A DNA stretch of 64,000 bases from Peribacillus frigoritolerans (GCA_030562215.1 JAUPFL010000001.1:2716501-2780500), one strand, 5' to 3'; counted from the first letter of the stretch, positions 33,831 to 44,714 are shown. Notes: a model not told the origin generated them from the letters alone. Numbers and translations are program-made.

Positions 33831-34133
33831 ATGACCCAACAACAACAATGGATGTCTCTATTAGGTTTGGCCAATCGAGCACGCAAGCTAATTTCGGGTG
33901 AAGAATTAGTGGTTAAAGAGATTAGAAGCGGTAATGCCAAAGTTGTTATTTTATCCGCGGACGCTTCAAAAACACTGAAAAAAATATCTGATAAGTGCGC
34001 ATTTTATCAGGTTCCTTTAAAAAGAGTCGAAAGCAGGTCATTGCTCGGCCATGCGATAGGTAAGGATGCTAGAGTTGCCGTCGCAGTTCTGGATGAAGGT
34101 TTTGCACAAAAACTCCGAACGCTGCTCGATTAA
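33831..34133 (+). CDS. ylxQ: L7Ae-family RNA-binding protein YlxQ
   Basis: A 100-residue L7Ae/L30e-fold protein, likely a kink-turn RNA binder. Typical features are [35 protein letters not shown] and the C-terminal [17 protein letters not shown]. It starts four bases after ylxR and 20 bases before infB. Its cellular role is not established; the family assignment is firm. Confidence 0.92.
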   Translation: MTQQQQWMSLLGLANRARKLISGEELVVKEIRSGNAKVVILSADASKTLKKISDKCAFYQVPLKRVESRSLLGHAIGKDARVAVAVLDEGFAQKLRTLLD

Positions 34134-34152
34134 ATTTTACGGGGGTGAACGT

Positions 34153-36303
34153 ATGACAAAATTGCGTGTATATGAATATGCAAAACAAAAGAACGTTTCA
34201 AGCAAGGATGTAATAAATAAACTTAAAGAAATGAATATAGAGGTAACAAACCATATGACAGCATTAGACGATTCAACTGTAAATAAATTAAACGATTCAA
34301 TCAAACCTAAAAACGAAGATAAAAGCCAAGAACCAAAAGCTAACGCTACGGTGGCGAAGTACGAAGCTGAAGCGGATGAAAAAAGCACAGTCAATAAAGA
34401 AAAACTGAAGAAGAAACCACCAGTTAAACCTGTTGGGACGAAAAAACCAACAGGTCAGTTCAACAAGAATCGCAATAACAAGAATAAAAATAATAAACAA
34501 AGACAACAAGCGCCTCAGGCACCTGTAACAAAACGTAAAGAAAGAGAACTTCCAGAGAAAATTACGTTTTATGAGTCTTTGACTGTTATGGAACTTGGGA
34601 AAAAACTGCACCGTGAACCTTCTGAAATCATTAAAAAGCTCTTTATGCTTGGTGTTATGGCAACAATCAACCAAACTTTGGATAAAGATGCAATTGAATT
34701 GATTTGTGCGGAATACGGTGTAGTGGCCGAAGAAGAGATTCGTGTCGACCTAACAGACCTTGAATCACTTGTCACTGAGGACGCTTCTGAAGATTTGATT
34801 GAACGTCCGGCTGTCGTGACGATCATGGGGCACGTTGACCATGGTAAAACGACATTGCTTGATTCCATACGCCATACAAAAGTTACTGAAGGCGAAGCGG
34901 GCGGAATCACTCAGCATATCGGTGCTTATCAAGTTAAAGTTAACGATAAGAAAATAACATTCCTGGATACACCAGGTCATGCTGCGTTTACAACAATGCG
35001 TGCCCGCGGTGCACAAGTTACCGATATCACCATTCTTGTCGTCGCTGCGGATGATGGCGTTATGCCTCAAACGATTGAAGCGATCAACCATGCTAAAGCG
35101 GCAGAAGTTCCAATTATCGTCGCTGTCAATAAGATGGATAAAGAAGCCGCAAATCCGGACCGTGTCATGCAAGAATTGACAGAACATGGTTTAGTTTCTG
35201 AAGCATGGGGCGGAGACACAATTTTCGTACCAATTTCAGCTAAGAACGGTGAGGGTATCGATAGCTTGCTTGAAATGATTCTTCTTGTCAGTGAAGTGGA
35301 GGAGTATAAAGCGAATCCAGCTCGTAAAGCAAATGGAACGGTTATCGAAGCACGTTTGGATAAAGGGCGCGGATCGGTTGCCACATTGCTAGTTCAAAAC
35401 GGAACGTTGAAAATCGGTGATCCGATTGTTATCGGTAATACATTCGGACGTGTTCGTGCGATGGTTAACGATCTTGGACGCCGTGTTAAGGATGCCGGTC
35501 CTTCAACACCGGTTGAAATCACTGGATTGAACGAAGTGCCACAAGCCGGCGATCGTTTCATCGTCTTTGAAGATGAGAAAACGGCCCGTCAAGTTGGGGA
35601 AGTGCGTGCACAGAGACAACTTGCTTCACAACGCAATGAGAAATCCCGTGTTACCCTGGATACTTTGTTCGAACAAATGAAAGAAGGGGAAATTAAAGAA
35701 TTGAACATCATTCTAAAAGCTGATGTTCAAGGTTCTGCGGAAGCAGTAGCCGCTTCCCTGAATAAAATAGAAGTGGAAGGCGCTAAAGTGAAAATCATTC
35801 ACATTGGCGTTGGTGCCATTACAGAGTCTGACATCATCCTTGCTACAGCTTCGAATGCAATCGTCATCGGATTTAACGTCCGTCCTGACGTGAATGCGAA
35901 GCGTGCAGCAGAATCAGAAAATGTTGATGTCCGCCTTCACCGCATCATCTATAAAGCGATCGAAGAAATCGAGTCGGCTATGAAAGGGATGCTTGACCCT
36001 GAATTCGAAGAAAAAATTATCGGTCAGGCTGAAGTTCGTACGACTTTCAAAGTATCCAAGGTAGGTACGATTGCCGGTTCTTACGTTACAGAAGGAAAAA
36101 TTACACGTGATAGCGGAATTCGCTTAATTCGTGAAGGTGTCGTCATTTACGAAGGTGAAATTGATGCATTGAAACGTTTTAAAGATGATGTTAAAGAAGT
36201 GGCAACGAACTATGAGTGCGGTATTACGATTAAAAATTACAACGACCTTAAAGAAGGCGATGTAATTGAAGCGTATGTAATGGAAGAGATCGAACGTAAA
36301 TGA
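34153..36303 (+). CDS. infB: Translation initiation factor IF-2
   Basis: IF-2 is the GTPase that brings initiator tRNA to the 30S subunit. The 716-residue protein has an IF2N domain ([20 protein letters not shown]), a basic low-complexity linker (about 60-140), a second IF2N block ([20 protein letters not shown]), and the G domain with GHVDHGKT at about 225-232, [20 protein letters not shown] and [11 protein letters not shown]; the C-terminal tRNA-binding domain ends VMEEIERK. The ATG at 34153 follows GGGGGTGA. It is intact, with the same length as B. subtilis IF-2. Confidence 0.97.
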   Translation: MTKLRVYEYAKQKNVSSKDVINKLKEMNIEVTNHMTALDDSTVNKLNDSIKPKNEDKSQEPKANATVAKYEAEADEKSTVNKEKLKKKPPVKPVGTKKPTGQFNKNRNNKNKNNKQRQQAPQAPVTKRKERELPEKITFYESLTVMELGKKLHREPSEIIKKLFMLGVMATINQTLDKDAIELICAEYGVVAEEEIRVDLTDLESLVTEDASEDLIERPAVVTIMGHVDHGKTTLLDSIRHTKVTEGEAGGITQHIGAYQVKVNDKKITFLDTPGHAAFTTMRARGAQVTDITILVVAADDGVMPQTIEAINHAKAAEVPIIVAVNKMDKEAANPDRVMQELTEHGLVSEAWGGDTIFVPISAKNGEGIDSLLEMILLVSEVEEYKANPARKANGTVIEARLDKGRGSVATLLVQNGTLKIGDPIVIGNTFGRVRAMVNDLGRRVKDAGPSTPVEITGLNEVPQAGDRFIVFEDEKTARQVGEVRAQRQLASQRNEKSRVTLDTLFEQMKEGEIKELNIILKADVQGSAEAVAASLNKIEVEGAKVKIIHIGVGAITESDIILATASNAIVIGFNVRPDVNAKRAAESENVDVRLHRIIYKAIEEIESAMKGMLDPEFEEKIIGQAEVRTTFKVSKVGTIAGSYVTEGKITRDSGIRLIREGVVIYEGEIDALKRFKDDVKEVATNYECGITIKNYNDLKEGDVIEAYVMEEIERK

Positions 36304-36580
36304 TCGTTGGCTCTGTCCAATGTGAATGCATCATCCATGACACCCATTCTTTAAAAGAAAAAGGGCCGTGCTTCAGCGTGTCATGACACGGCTTAAGCAG
36401 AAGTTTAACATTTCTGTAGCAGAGACCGATTTTCAGGATTTATGGCAGCGGACAAAGATTTCAATCGTAACCGTAACATCCTCAAGGAAGGCTACTGAAC
36501 GGGAACTTCAAAATGCCCTTAAATTTCTAGATTCTTTTCCGGAACTAGAGCGAACAATAACAGATATAGACTGGCTTTAG
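36300..36580 (+). CDS. ylxP: DUF503 family protein YlxP (frameshift)
   Basis: YlxP is a small DUF503 protein found between infB and rbfA in Bacillus; it has been linked to ribosome biogenesis but its function is not settled. The ATG at 36300 overlaps the infB stop (ATGA). The N-terminus [20 protein letters not shown] leads, after restoring one A near 36358-36362, into [17 protein letters not shown] and [19 protein letters not shown]. Restored length is about 93 residues, as in B. subtilis. Confidence 0.88.
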
Positions 36581-36597
36581 GCTATCGAGGTGATATT

Positions 36598-36965
36598 ATG
36601 AGCCTTCGTTCAAATCGTGTTGGCGAACAAATGAAAAAGAGCTGAGTGAAATTATCGGCCGAAAAATTAAAGATCCAAGAATCGGGTTTGTTACAGTGAC
36701 TGATGTCGCGGTTACAGGCGATTTACAACAGGCAACAGTTTATATTTCCGTTTTGGGTGACCAGGAACAAAGGGAGAAAACCCTGCAAGGTCTAGCTAAG
36801 GCAAAAGGATTCATGCGTTCAGAAATTGGGCAGCGAATCCGCCTCCGCAAAACCCCTGAGCTGTTTTTTGAATTTGATGAATCGGTCGATTATGGTAATC
36901 GTATCGAGTCGTTGATTTCCCAAATCAATTCAGAGGATAAACCGGCTGAAAAAGACGAGGAATAA
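36598..36965 (+). CDS. rbfA: Ribosome-binding factor A (frameshift)
   Basis: RbfA assists late 30S maturation and 16S rRNA 5'-end processing. The sequence [20 protein letters not shown] is broken by one missing A near 36632-36636 and resumes with [20 protein letters not shown], then [20 protein letters not shown]. Restored length is about 122 residues. The ATG at 36598 follows CGAGGTG. It is followed by a strong terminator. Confidence 0.92.
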
Positions 36966-36979
36966 GCAAGCAGTAAAGG

Positions 36980-37028
36980 GAGGCCGACTCAATAAGTGCT
37001 TTGCACTTCTTGAAGTCGGTCTCTTTTT
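36980..37028 (+). terminator. Strong terminator after rbfA
   Basis: A long hairpin with arms GAGGCCGACT (36980-36989) and AGTCGGTCTC (37014-37023, one G-T pair), an inner stem AAGTGC/GCACTT, then TTTTT. A second inverted repeat, AAAACACCTT (37052-37061) / AAGGTGTTTT (37086-37095), follows before truB. Confidence 0.85.
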
Positions 37029-37115
37029 GAAAACCGAATATGAAAAAAGGAAAAACACCTTTCGGAATGGGCTTCATAATAGTTTAAGGTGTTTTATAAA
37101 AGATGAGGTGAAAGC

Positions 37116-38034
37116 GTGAACGGTATTCTTCCATTATGGAAACCCAAGGGATTGACATCCCATGATTGTGTTTTTAAATTAAGAAAGATTTTAAAGACAA
37201 AAAAGGTTGGGCACACAGGTACTTTAGATCCTGATGTAACAGGGGTTTTACCCATTTGTATTGGCAGGGCAACAAAGATAGCTGAATATTTGACAGAAGC
37301 CGGTAAAGCGTATGAAGGGAAGTGACCCTTGGTTTTTCAACAACGACTGAAGACGCAAGCGGTGAAAAAGTCGAAGAGAAAAGATTGATCAAGTGATTCA
37401 GCGTAAACGGATTCTGGAAGTTCTTGAATCATTGACTGGGAAAATTGAACAGACCCCGCCGATGTTTTCAGCGGTAAAGGTAAACGGTAAGAAATTATAT
37501 GAATATGCCCGTGCAGGGATAGAAGTGGAGAGGCCGACAAGGGAGGTCACCATCTATGATATTACCCTCCTCGATGATCGTTCTGAATTTAAAGGGGAAA
37601 CCATATCTTTTCGTTTTCGCGTAAAATGCAGCAAAGGGACGTATATTCGGACGCTTGCAGTCATGATAGGTGAAGAACTGGGTTTTCCTGCCCATATGTC
37701 AGACTTGACACGTATTGAATCAGCAGGTTTTAAGCAGGAGGACTGTTTTACATTTGCTGAAGTGGAAGAGTTCATGGAAAGTGGTCAAACGGAAGAATTT
37801 CTGTTGCCTTTGGAGCGGGGATTATTTCATTTGCCCAAATTTCAGATTAGTGATAAAGTAGCAAAGAAAGTACTTAACGGCGCGGTATTGGAACAAACAA
37901 AGGATGTTGTTGTTGAAAAAGGAAAGCCTTTTGTGATGGTCGATCCAGCAGATAAGGCCATTGCCATTTATCAAATACATCCGACAAAAGAGGGATTAAT
38001 TAAACCTGTAAAAGTATTGGCACAAGAAATATAG
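37116..38034 (+). CDS. truB: tRNA pseudouridine-55 synthase TruB (two frameshifts)
   Basis: TruB converts U55 of the tRNA T-loop to pseudouridine. The start is GTG at 37116 ([19 protein letters not shown]). The catalytic motif [15 protein letters not shown] contains the active-site Asp, followed by [19 protein letters not shown] and a C-terminal PUA-like region. Two losses break it: a G near 37320 ([15 protein letters not shown] restored) and an A near 37383 ([11 protein letters not shown] restored). Restored length is about 306 residues, against 309 in B. subtilis. Confidence 0.92.
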
Positions 38035-38067
38035 ACCGTTTTACCGCCGGAAAGAGGAGATTGAAAG

Positions 38068-39018
38068 GTGAAAGTGATCGCAATAGAGCATCCTCATCAA
38101 TTTAATTCGGATGATTTTCCCGAGCTTGTGATGGCGCTTGGATTTTTTGATGGTATACATAAAGGTCATCAGATTGTTATTCAAACCGCCAAGCAAAAAG
38201 CCGATGAAATGAATCTTAAGTCAGCAGTCATGACATTTGACCCGCATCCTTCAGCAGTACTGGGTAGGAAAACGGAAAATATCCGCTATATCACTCCACT
38301 TGAAGATAAGGTGGATATCATAGAGTCGATGGGGATCGATTATTTATTCATTGTCCATTTCAGCAAGGAATTTGCTTCGGTACTGCCGGAACGGTTCGTT
38401 GACGAATATATTGCCGGGCTGAATGTCCGTCATGTAGTTGCAGGCTTTGATTATTCATACGGTCGCTATGGTCAAGGGTCGATGGAAGATTTGCCTGTTT
38501 ACGCACAGGGCAGATTTTCGCAGACAGTCGTTGAAAAACAGACACTTGAAGATATAAAGGTTAGCTCGACAAGAATCAGGGAAACTCTCGGTAATGGCAA
38601 CTTTTCCGACTTTTATCATTTGGCAGGCCGACGCTATTTAACGAAAGGTCATGTCGTTCACGGTGAAAAGCGGGGCAGGAAGCTGGGTTTCCCCACCGCT
38701 AATATTGAAGTAAGTGACGATTATATCTTCCCTGCTGCAGGCGTATATGCCGTCAGGATCAAAATAAGCGGTAAATGGTATAATGGGGTTTGCAATGTCG
38801 GTTACAAACCTACGTTCCACGACGAAAAACCTGAATATCCAACTGTAGAGGTTCATGCCTTGGAGTTCTCGGGGGATATTTATGGCAACCAGGTTTCGGT
38901 TGAATGGCATACAAGACTTCGGAGTGAGCAGAAATTTTCCGGACTTGAAGCATTGGTCGCTCAGATCGAAACGGATAAGCAAAATGCATTAGCCTATTTT
39001 GCAAAGCTTGAAGCTTAA
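38068..39018 (+). CDS. ribF: Bifunctional riboflavin kinase/FAD synthetase
   Basis: RibF (RibC in B. subtilis) makes FMN and then FAD. The N-terminal nucleotidyltransferase domain shows ALGFFDGIHKGHQIVI and TFDPHPSAVLG with SSTRIRETL; the C-terminal kinase domain shows GRRYLTKGHVVHGEKRGRKL and GFPTANIEVSDDY. It has 316 residues, the same as B. subtilis, and starts with GTG at 38068 after AGAGGAGATTG. It is intact. Confidence 0.96.
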   Translation: MKVIAIEHPHQFNSDDFPELVMALGFFDGIHKGHQIVIQTAKQKADEMNLKSAVMTFDPHPSAVLGRKTENIRYITPLEDKVDIIESMGIDYLFIVHFSKEFASVLPERFVDEYIAGLNVRHVVAGFDYSYGRYGQGSMEDLPVYAQGRFSQTVVEKQTLEDIKVSSTRIRETLGNGNFSDFYHLAGRRYLTKGHVVHGEKRGRKLGFPTANIEVSDDYIFPAAGVYAVRIKISGKWYNGVCNVGYKPTFHDEKPEYPTVEVHALEFSGDIYGNQVSVEWHTRLRSEQKFSGLEALVAQIETDKQNALAYFAKLEA

Positions 39019-39030
39019 AAAAGACAAGAC

Positions 39031-39059
39031 TTGCAATTTTAATGAAAAACATGTATTCT
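39031..39059 (+). promoter_or_regulatory. Sigma-A promoter for rpsO
   Basis: TTGCAA (39031-39036), a 17-base spacer and TATTCT (39054-39059). It starts just after ribF and gives an rpsO leader of about 90 bases. Confidence 0.65.
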
Positions 39060-39075
39060 ATTGTATGTATGAAAA

Positions 39076-39130
39076 TAACCATTGCTTGGCTAGTCGAGAC
39101 TCCGACGCTGGCTCGGTAATAGGTGATTTT
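39076..39130 (+). promoter_or_regulatory. Ribosomal protein S15 leader (rpsO autoregulation)
   Basis: The leader contains the block GGCTAGTCGAGACTCCGACG followed by CTGGCTCGGTAAT (39088-39120). Its pattern resembles the Gram-positive rpsO leaders that S15 binds to repress its own translation. Assignment is by sequence pattern and position only. Confidence 0.6.
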
Positions 39131-39155
39131 ACAGAATTTTAGGAGGAATATTAAC

Positions 39156-39424
39156 ATGGCAATTACACAAGTACGCAAAAACGAACTTATCGCTGAGTTC
39201 AGAACTCACGATACTGACACTGGATCTCCAGAAGTTCAAATCGCAGTATTAACAGAAGAAATCAACAACTTGAACGATCACTTACGCACACACAAAAAGA
39301 CCACCATTCACGTCGCGGTCTTCTAAAAATGGTAGGTAAACGTCGTAATCTTTTAACTTACCTACGTAACAAAGACGTTACTCGTTACCGTACACTAATT
39401 AACAAATTAGGTCTACGTAGATAA
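39156..39424 (+). CDS. rpsO: 30S ribosomal protein S15 (frameshift)
   Basis: S15 binds 16S rRNA early in assembly and helps bridge the subunits. [20 protein letters not shown] and [15 protein letters not shown] precede LRTHKK; one A missing near 39296-39300 hides the invariant [20 protein letters not shown] block, which is restored before the end [10 protein letters not shown]. Restored length is 89 residues, the standard. The ATG at 39156 follows TTAGGAGGA. Confidence 0.95.
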
Positions 39425-39437
39425 TTTTTTCAGGAAG

Positions 39438-39459
39438 GCGGGAAATTTCCCGCTTTTTT
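39438..39459 (+). terminator. Terminator after rpsO
   Basis: GCGGGA/TCCCGC stem (39438-39443 and 39448-39453) with an AATT loop, followed by TTTTTT. Confidence 0.85.
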
Positions 39460-39514
39460 GATGTTAATCAAATGATTTGGACGTTTTCTACTTAAGGCTG
39501 GGCCTTCGTCCTTG

Positions 39515-39540
39515 GGACTCGGCAGGAGCCGGGTCCTTTT
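39515..39540 (+). terminator. Second hairpin/terminator between rpsO and pnp
   Basis: GGACTCGGC/GCCGGGTCC stem (39515-39523 and 39528-39536, one G-T pair), loop AGGA, then TTTT. The 318-base gap (39425-39742) also holds a pnp leader hairpin, AGGTTTAG/CTAAGCCT (39691-39698 and 39704-39711). I see no gene in the gap. Confidence 0.65.
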
Positions 39541-39742
39541 CCATTTATAAATGATCAGGATATACATAATCAAATGAATGAAATTTTTATTCATTTTACT
39601 GTTAATGCTTGTTTTTTCGTGCATAATAGGAATAGTTTGGTTTTAACTCGAGTTCAGTTACTTTCACATATAAATGATTTAATCCAATACAGGTTTAGGT
39701 AAACTAAGCCTCTAAGTGAAGATTAAGAGAGGGGTTTAATAA

Positions 39743-41856
39743 ATGGGACAGGAAAAACATACGTATTCATTTGACTGGGCCGGCCGTAATGTAACGGTAG
39801 AGATAGGGCAATTAGCCAAACAAGCGAACGGGGCAGTTTTAGTCCGTTATGGAGAAACTGCTGTATTAAGTACCGCGACAGCTTCGAAAGAACCTAGAAA
39901 TGTTGACTTCTTCCCTTTGACAGTCAACTACGAGGAAAGACTTTATGCAGTCGGTAAAATTCCGGGAGGCTTCATCAAACGTGAAGGGAGACCGAGTGAA
40001 AGGGCAATTCTTGCAAGCCGTTTAATCGATCGTCCAATCCGTCCGCTTTTCGCCGATGGCTTCAGGAACGATGTTCAGATCATCAGCATGGTCATGAGTG
40101 TCGATCAAGATTGCTCTACGGAAATGGCAGCCATGCTAGGTTCTTCCCTTGCACTTTCAGTTTCCGATATTCCGTTCGAAGGTCCGATTGCTGGAGTTGT
40201 AGTGGGGAGAATCAATAATGAATTCATTATTAACCCTACTGTTGACCAACTAGCTAAAAGTGACATCAATCTGACGGTTGCCGGCACTAAAGATGCTATC
40301 AACATGGTTGAAGCCGGAGCAAATGAAGTACCAGAGGAAACCATGCTTGAAGCAATCATGTTTGGACATGATGAAATCAAGAAAATCATTGCATTCAAGA
40401 GAAAATCGTTGCTGAAATCGGCAAGGAAAAAATGCAGGTCACTTTATACCAAGTGGATGCGGTACTGGAAGCAGAAGTGAAAGGCCTATGTGAAGCAGAC
40501 TTGAACAAAGCTGTACAAGTTCAGGAAAAACATGCTCGTGAAGACGCGATTAAAGAAGTAAAAGATCGTGTGTTGGTTCATTATGAAGAAGAAGCTGATG
40601 AAGAAAAATTAAAGCAAATCAAAGAAATCCTGAATAAATTGGTCAAATCCGAAGTCCGCCGTTTGATCACGGAAGAAAAAGTGCGCCCGGATGGCCGTAA
40701 CCCTGACGAAATCAGACCATTATCATCTGAAGTCACCATTCTGCCCCGTACACATGGTTCCGGATTGTTCACGCGCGGACAAACCCAAGCGCTATCCATC
40801 TGTACATTAGGTGCACTTGGTGATGTGCAGATTCTGGACGGACTTGGAACCGAAGAGTCAAAACGTTTTATGCATCACTATAATTTCCCGCATTTCAGTG
40901 TAGGTGAAACCGGTCCTATCCGTGGGGCAGGACGCCGTGAAATCGGTCATGGTGCACTTGGAGAAGAGCATTGGAGCCTGTCATTCCAAACGATAAAGAC
41001 TTCCCATATACAATCAGACTTGTTTCAGAAGTCCTTGAATCGAACGGTTCAACTTCACAAGCAAGTATCTGTGCAAGCACTTTGGCAATGATGGATGCCG
41101 GTGTTCCATTGAAAGCTCCAGTTGCCGGTATTGCCATGGGCCTTGTCAAAACAGGTGAGCACTATACAATCTTAACGGATATTCAAGGTATGGAAGATCA
41201 TCTGGGAGACATGGACTTTAAAGTCGCAGGGACTTCAAAAGGTGTTACTGCCCTACAAATGGATATTAAGATTGAGGGACTTTCAAGAGATTCTTGAAGA
41301 AGCATTACTTCAAGCCAAACATGGCCGGATGCACATTTTGGAATCAATGATGTCAACAATCAATCAACCGCGTGAGCAGTTATCCAAATATGCCCCAAAA
41401 ATCGTTACAATGTCCATCAATCCGGATAAGATCCGTGATGTCATTGGGCCGAGCGGAAAACATATCAACAAAATCATTGAAGAAACTGGGGTGAAAATCG
41501 ACATCGAACAAGATGGAACGGTATTCATATCTTCTACTGATGAACCAATGATTCAAAAAGCGAAGAAAATCATTGAGGATATCGTACGTGAAGTCGTAGT
41601 GGGCGAACTATACTTAGGTAAAGTTAAACGTATCGAAAAGTTCGGTGCCTTCGTTGAAATCTTCAATGGTAAAGACGGTTTGGTACATATTTCTGAACTG
41701 GCTGAAGAAAGAGTCGGAAAAGTGGAAGATGTCGTTTCACTTGGCGATGAATTATTGGTCAAAGTTACTGAGATCGATAAGCAAGGAAGGGTAAACCTTT
41801 CCCGTAAAGCAGTCTTGAAAGAGCAAAAAGAGGCAGCAAACCCTTCCCAATCGTAA
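39743..41856 (+). CDS. pnp: Polynucleotide phosphorylase (three frame breaks)
   Basis: PNPase is the main 3'-5' phosphorolytic exoribonuclease. It has two RNase PH domains ([69 protein letters not shown]), then KH ([15 protein letters not shown]) and S1 ([20 protein letters not shown]) domains. Breaks are a missing base near 40394 ([11 protein letters not shown] restored), a missing A near 40957 ([13 protein letters not shown] restored), and a two-base loss near 41293 ([13 protein letters not shown] restored). Restored length is 705 residues, equal to B. subtilis PnpA. Confidence 0.94.
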
Positions 41857-41873
41857 TGAAATATGAAAATCCG

Positions 41874-41907
41874 GCATGCGATTCCTTGTGAATCTGCATG
41901 CTTTTTT
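41874..41907 (+). terminator. Terminator after pnp
   Basis: GCATGC-GATTC arm (41874-41884) pairs with GAATC-T-GCATGC (41890-41901) with one bulged T, followed by TTTTTT. Confidence 0.85.
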
Positions 41908-42012
41908 GTTTAAAGGTATTGGAATATCCATAGTACGAATGGCGTTAAAAGGATGTCATGTTCTACCTTGTCCGTTTTCTTCATACATTTTGGTATGAAG
42001 GGGGCGTAAAAA

Positions 42013-42972
42013 ATGAATAATAAATGGAAGCAGATAGTTGCGATAAGTGCCATTGCAGGTATATCATGGTTATTAGTGCAAAATCCATATACACAAATTT
42101 ATCTGACCCAATTAACCGATGATTCAGTTGCTTCAATGAAGCAAGAAGACGAGCTTCTTTTACAAATAAAAGAATCAACAAAAAAATATGAGATTGCACC
42201 ACAGGATGCACGAATAGATTCTGTTTGGAAAACCGTTCCTGCATATAACGGCCTGAAAGTAAATATTGATGATTCGTATAAAGCCATGAAGAAGGAGGGC
42301 GTGTTCGATAAGGATAAGCTGGTATTTCAGCAGGTCCCTGCAAAGATACATATGGAGGATCTGGATCCGGCTCCCATTTACCGGGCCCATCCCGAAAAGC
42401 CAGTGGTTTCATTTTTAATCAATGTGGCCTGGGGGAATGAATACTTACAAGATATGTTGGCCGTGTTAAAAAAGAATAATGTCAAGGCCACTTTTTTCCT
42501 TGAAGGTAATTGGACCAAGAAAAATCCTGAATTGGCCAAGATGATTAAGGGTGGCGGGCATGAAATTGGAAATCATTCTTATTCACATCCAGATATGAAA
42601 AACATATCCGCACAAGCTACACGTGAGGAAATTCGCAAAACGAATGAAGTCATTGAAGCGGTGACAGGTTTGAAAATGAAATGGTTCGCACCGCCAAGTG
42701 GAAGCTACCGGGATGAAACGGTGAAAATCGCGGATTCTTTCGGTATGGAGACCGCCATGTGGAGTGTGGATACGATCGACTGGCAAAAGCCAAGCCCTGA
42801 AGTCCTTCAACAAAGAGTGCTTTCTAAGGTACACCCTGGAGCATTTATATTGATGCATCCGACTGAATCTACTGCAAAATCATTGGAAACGTTAATAATT
42901 GAAATAAAAAAGAAAGATTTAGATGTTGTTACCATTTCGGAAGCAGTAGATGAAGAGCGATCGAATCCATAA
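42013..42972 (+). CDS. ylxY: Polysaccharide deacetylase-like protein YlxY
   Basis: A NodB-fold protein of 319 residues with one N-terminal membrane segment (IVAISAIAGISWLLV), so it is probably anchored outside the membrane. The NodB domain spans about residues 130-310. The metal-binding HxxxH is present (GNHSYSHPDMKN), as are WFAPPSGSYRDETV and ILMHPT, but the first motif, normally TFDDGP with two catalytic Asp, reads INVAWGNE. B. subtilis YlxY, as I recall it, has the same change. The substrate is unknown and it may be inactive or use another mechanism. It sits between pnp and mlpA. Confidence 0.85.
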   Translation: MNNKWKQIVAISAIAGISWLLVQNPYTQIYLTQLTDDSVASMKQEDELLLQIKESTKKYEIAPQDARIDSVWKTVPAYNGLKVNIDDSYKAMKKEGVFDKDKLVFQQVPAKIHMEDLDPAPIYRAHPEKPVVSFLINVAWGNEYLQDMLAVLKKNNVKATFFLEGNWTKKNPELAKMIKGGGHEIGNHSYSHPDMKNISAQATREEIRKTNEVIEAVTGLKMKWFAPPSGSYRDETVKIADSFGMETAMWSVDTIDWQKPSPEVLQQRVLSKVHPGAFILMHPTESTAKSLETLIIEIKKKDLDVVTISEAVDEERSNP

Positions 42973-43018
42973 TGTATTAGTAACGATAGCAGCATAGAAT
43001 GATTGGGAGGAATGTTAG

Positions 43019-44240
43019 TTGATTAAGAAATACACGTGTCAAAATGGAGTTAGAATTGTATTGGAAAATATTCCAACTGTACGTTCAGCAGCAATTGGAG
43101 TATGGATCAAAACAGGTTCAAGAAATGAAACACCAGAATTGAATGGGGTTTCACATTTCCTGGAGCATATGTTCTTCAAAGGGACAACTACGAGAAATGC
43201 GCGTGAAATTGCCGAGTCGTTCGATAGTATTGGTGGACAGGTGAATGCATTCACTTCAAAAGAATATACATGCTATTATGCTAAAGTAATGGATAACCAT
43301 GCAAGTTATGCGCTTGAAATCCTTGCTGATATGTTCTTCAACTCAACATTTGATGGGGAAGAATTGAAAAAAGAAAAAAATGTCGTCTATGAAGAAATCA
43401 AAATGTACGAAGACACACCCGATGACATTGTCCATGACCTCTTAAGCAAGGCGGTATATGAAAACCACCCCTTGGTTATCCAATACTAGGGACGGAAAAT
43501 ACGCTTGAAACTTTCAATAGTGATACATTAAAAAATACGTCCATGACATGTATACACCCGATAAAGTAGTCGTGTCCATTGCTGGGAATGTGGATGAAAA
43601 ATTGATCAAGGAAGTCGAAAGCTACTTTGGCTCGTATCAAGGAGGGAAGACCGTCTTGAATTGGTCAAACCTTCCTTCCATGAAAATAGGATCACCCGTA
43701 AAAAAGATACGGAACAAGCCCACTTATGCCTAGGTTATAACGGATTGGAAATCGGCAATGATAAAACATACAGCCTGATTACCTTGAATAATATTCTTGG
43801 AGGAAGCATGAGCAGCCGCCTATTCCAGGACGTCAGGGAGCAACGAGGCCTAGCCTATTCCGTTTACTCTTATCATTCCAGCTATCAAGATAGCGGTATG
43901 GTGACAGTATATGGGGGACAGGCACAAATCAGCTTGACAGCCTGTATGAAACAATTCAGGAAACATTGGATACTTTAAAAGGGATGGCATAACGGAAAAG
44001 GAATTACGGAATAGTAAAGAGCAGCTTAAAGGAAGCTTGATGCTCAGCCTTGAAAGCACGAATAGCCGCATGAGCCGGAACGGAAAAAATGAGCTTATGT
44101 TGGGTGAGCACCGTTCACTAGATGATATCATCATCAAGATTGACGAAGTGACAGAGGATACCGTCAATGAATTGGCTAATCAGATCTTTACGAAACATTC
44201 CTTGTCATTAGTTAGCCCGCTGGAAAACTGGGACAAATAA
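43019..44240 (+). CDS. mlpA: M16-family zinc protease MlpA (five frameshifts)
   Basis: MlpA (YmxG) is a mitochondrial-processing-peptidase-like M16 protease. The inverted zinc motif HFLEH lies at residues 46-50, with the distal Glu in KNVVYEEIKMYEDTP. The start is TTG at 43019 behind GGGAGGAA. Five single-base losses break it: near 43472 (HPLGYPILGTE restored), 43530 (LKKYVHDMYTPD), 43662 (NLVKPSFHEN), 43914 (GGTGTNQLDSLYE) and 43979 (LKRDGITEKE). Restored length is about 408 residues, against 409 in B. subtilis. It is the most heavily broken gene here, but every break fits the window-wide error pattern. Confidence 0.88.
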
Positions 44241-44250
44241 TTACGAAAAA

Positions 44251-44291
44251 GTCTGGACCTTCCTTTTATTAAGGGAGGTCAGGCTTTTTTT
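44251..44291 (+). terminator. Terminator after mlpA
   Basis: GACCTTCCTT (44256-44265) pairs with AAGGGAGGTC (44271-44280, one G-T pair), flanked by GTCT and AGGC and followed by seven T. Confidence 0.8.
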
Positions 44292-44397
44292 GAAGGAGTG
44301 AGGGTCCAGTATCATGGACAATATTTGGATAAATGCCTTCTAAGTTTACCTTTTTCGGATATAGATTGAATAGAAGGCGAAAAAGGGGGAACCAAAT

Positions 44398-44666
44398 TTG
44401 AGGTTAAGTGAACTGAGCGGTAAGGAAATAGTCGATGTGAATAGGGCGGAAAGATTAGGAATCCTTGGTCAGACGGATTTGGAAATAGATGAAACTGGAC
44501 AAATTACCTCGTTGATCATCCCATCTGTCAAATGGTTCGGCCTTTTAAGGAATGGCAGTGAAATAAGAGTGCCATGGGAACATATAAAAAAATCGGTGCG
44601 GATATGGTCATCATTGATTTTCAGGAAGGACTTTCACTTAAAGACGGAGAGCAAATGGACGGATAA
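44398..44666 (+). CDS. ymxH: PRC-barrel sporulation protein YmxH (frameshift)
   Basis: YmxH/YlmC-type PRC-barrel protein. MRLSELSGKEIVDVNRAERL, GQTDLEIDETGQITSLIIP and WFGLLRNGSEIRVPWEHI match the family; one A missing near 44587-44593 then diverts the frame, and repair gives KKIGADMVIIDFQEGLSLKD ending GEQMDG. The start is TTG at 44398 after AAGGGGGA. Restored length is about 89 residues. The exact role is unknown; it always neighbours mlpA and the dpa genes in Bacillus. Confidence 0.85.
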
Positions 44667-44714
44667 TGAAGCTCGTGCCATTCTCCATGGAACTTCTCGA
44701 AATGCACTCACGCA

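Noticed and set aside
43019..44240. mlpA as a true pseudogene because of five breaks
   Set aside because: All five are single-base losses of the same kind as in essential genes, and repair gives a protein of almost exactly the B. subtilis length with all zinc ligands.
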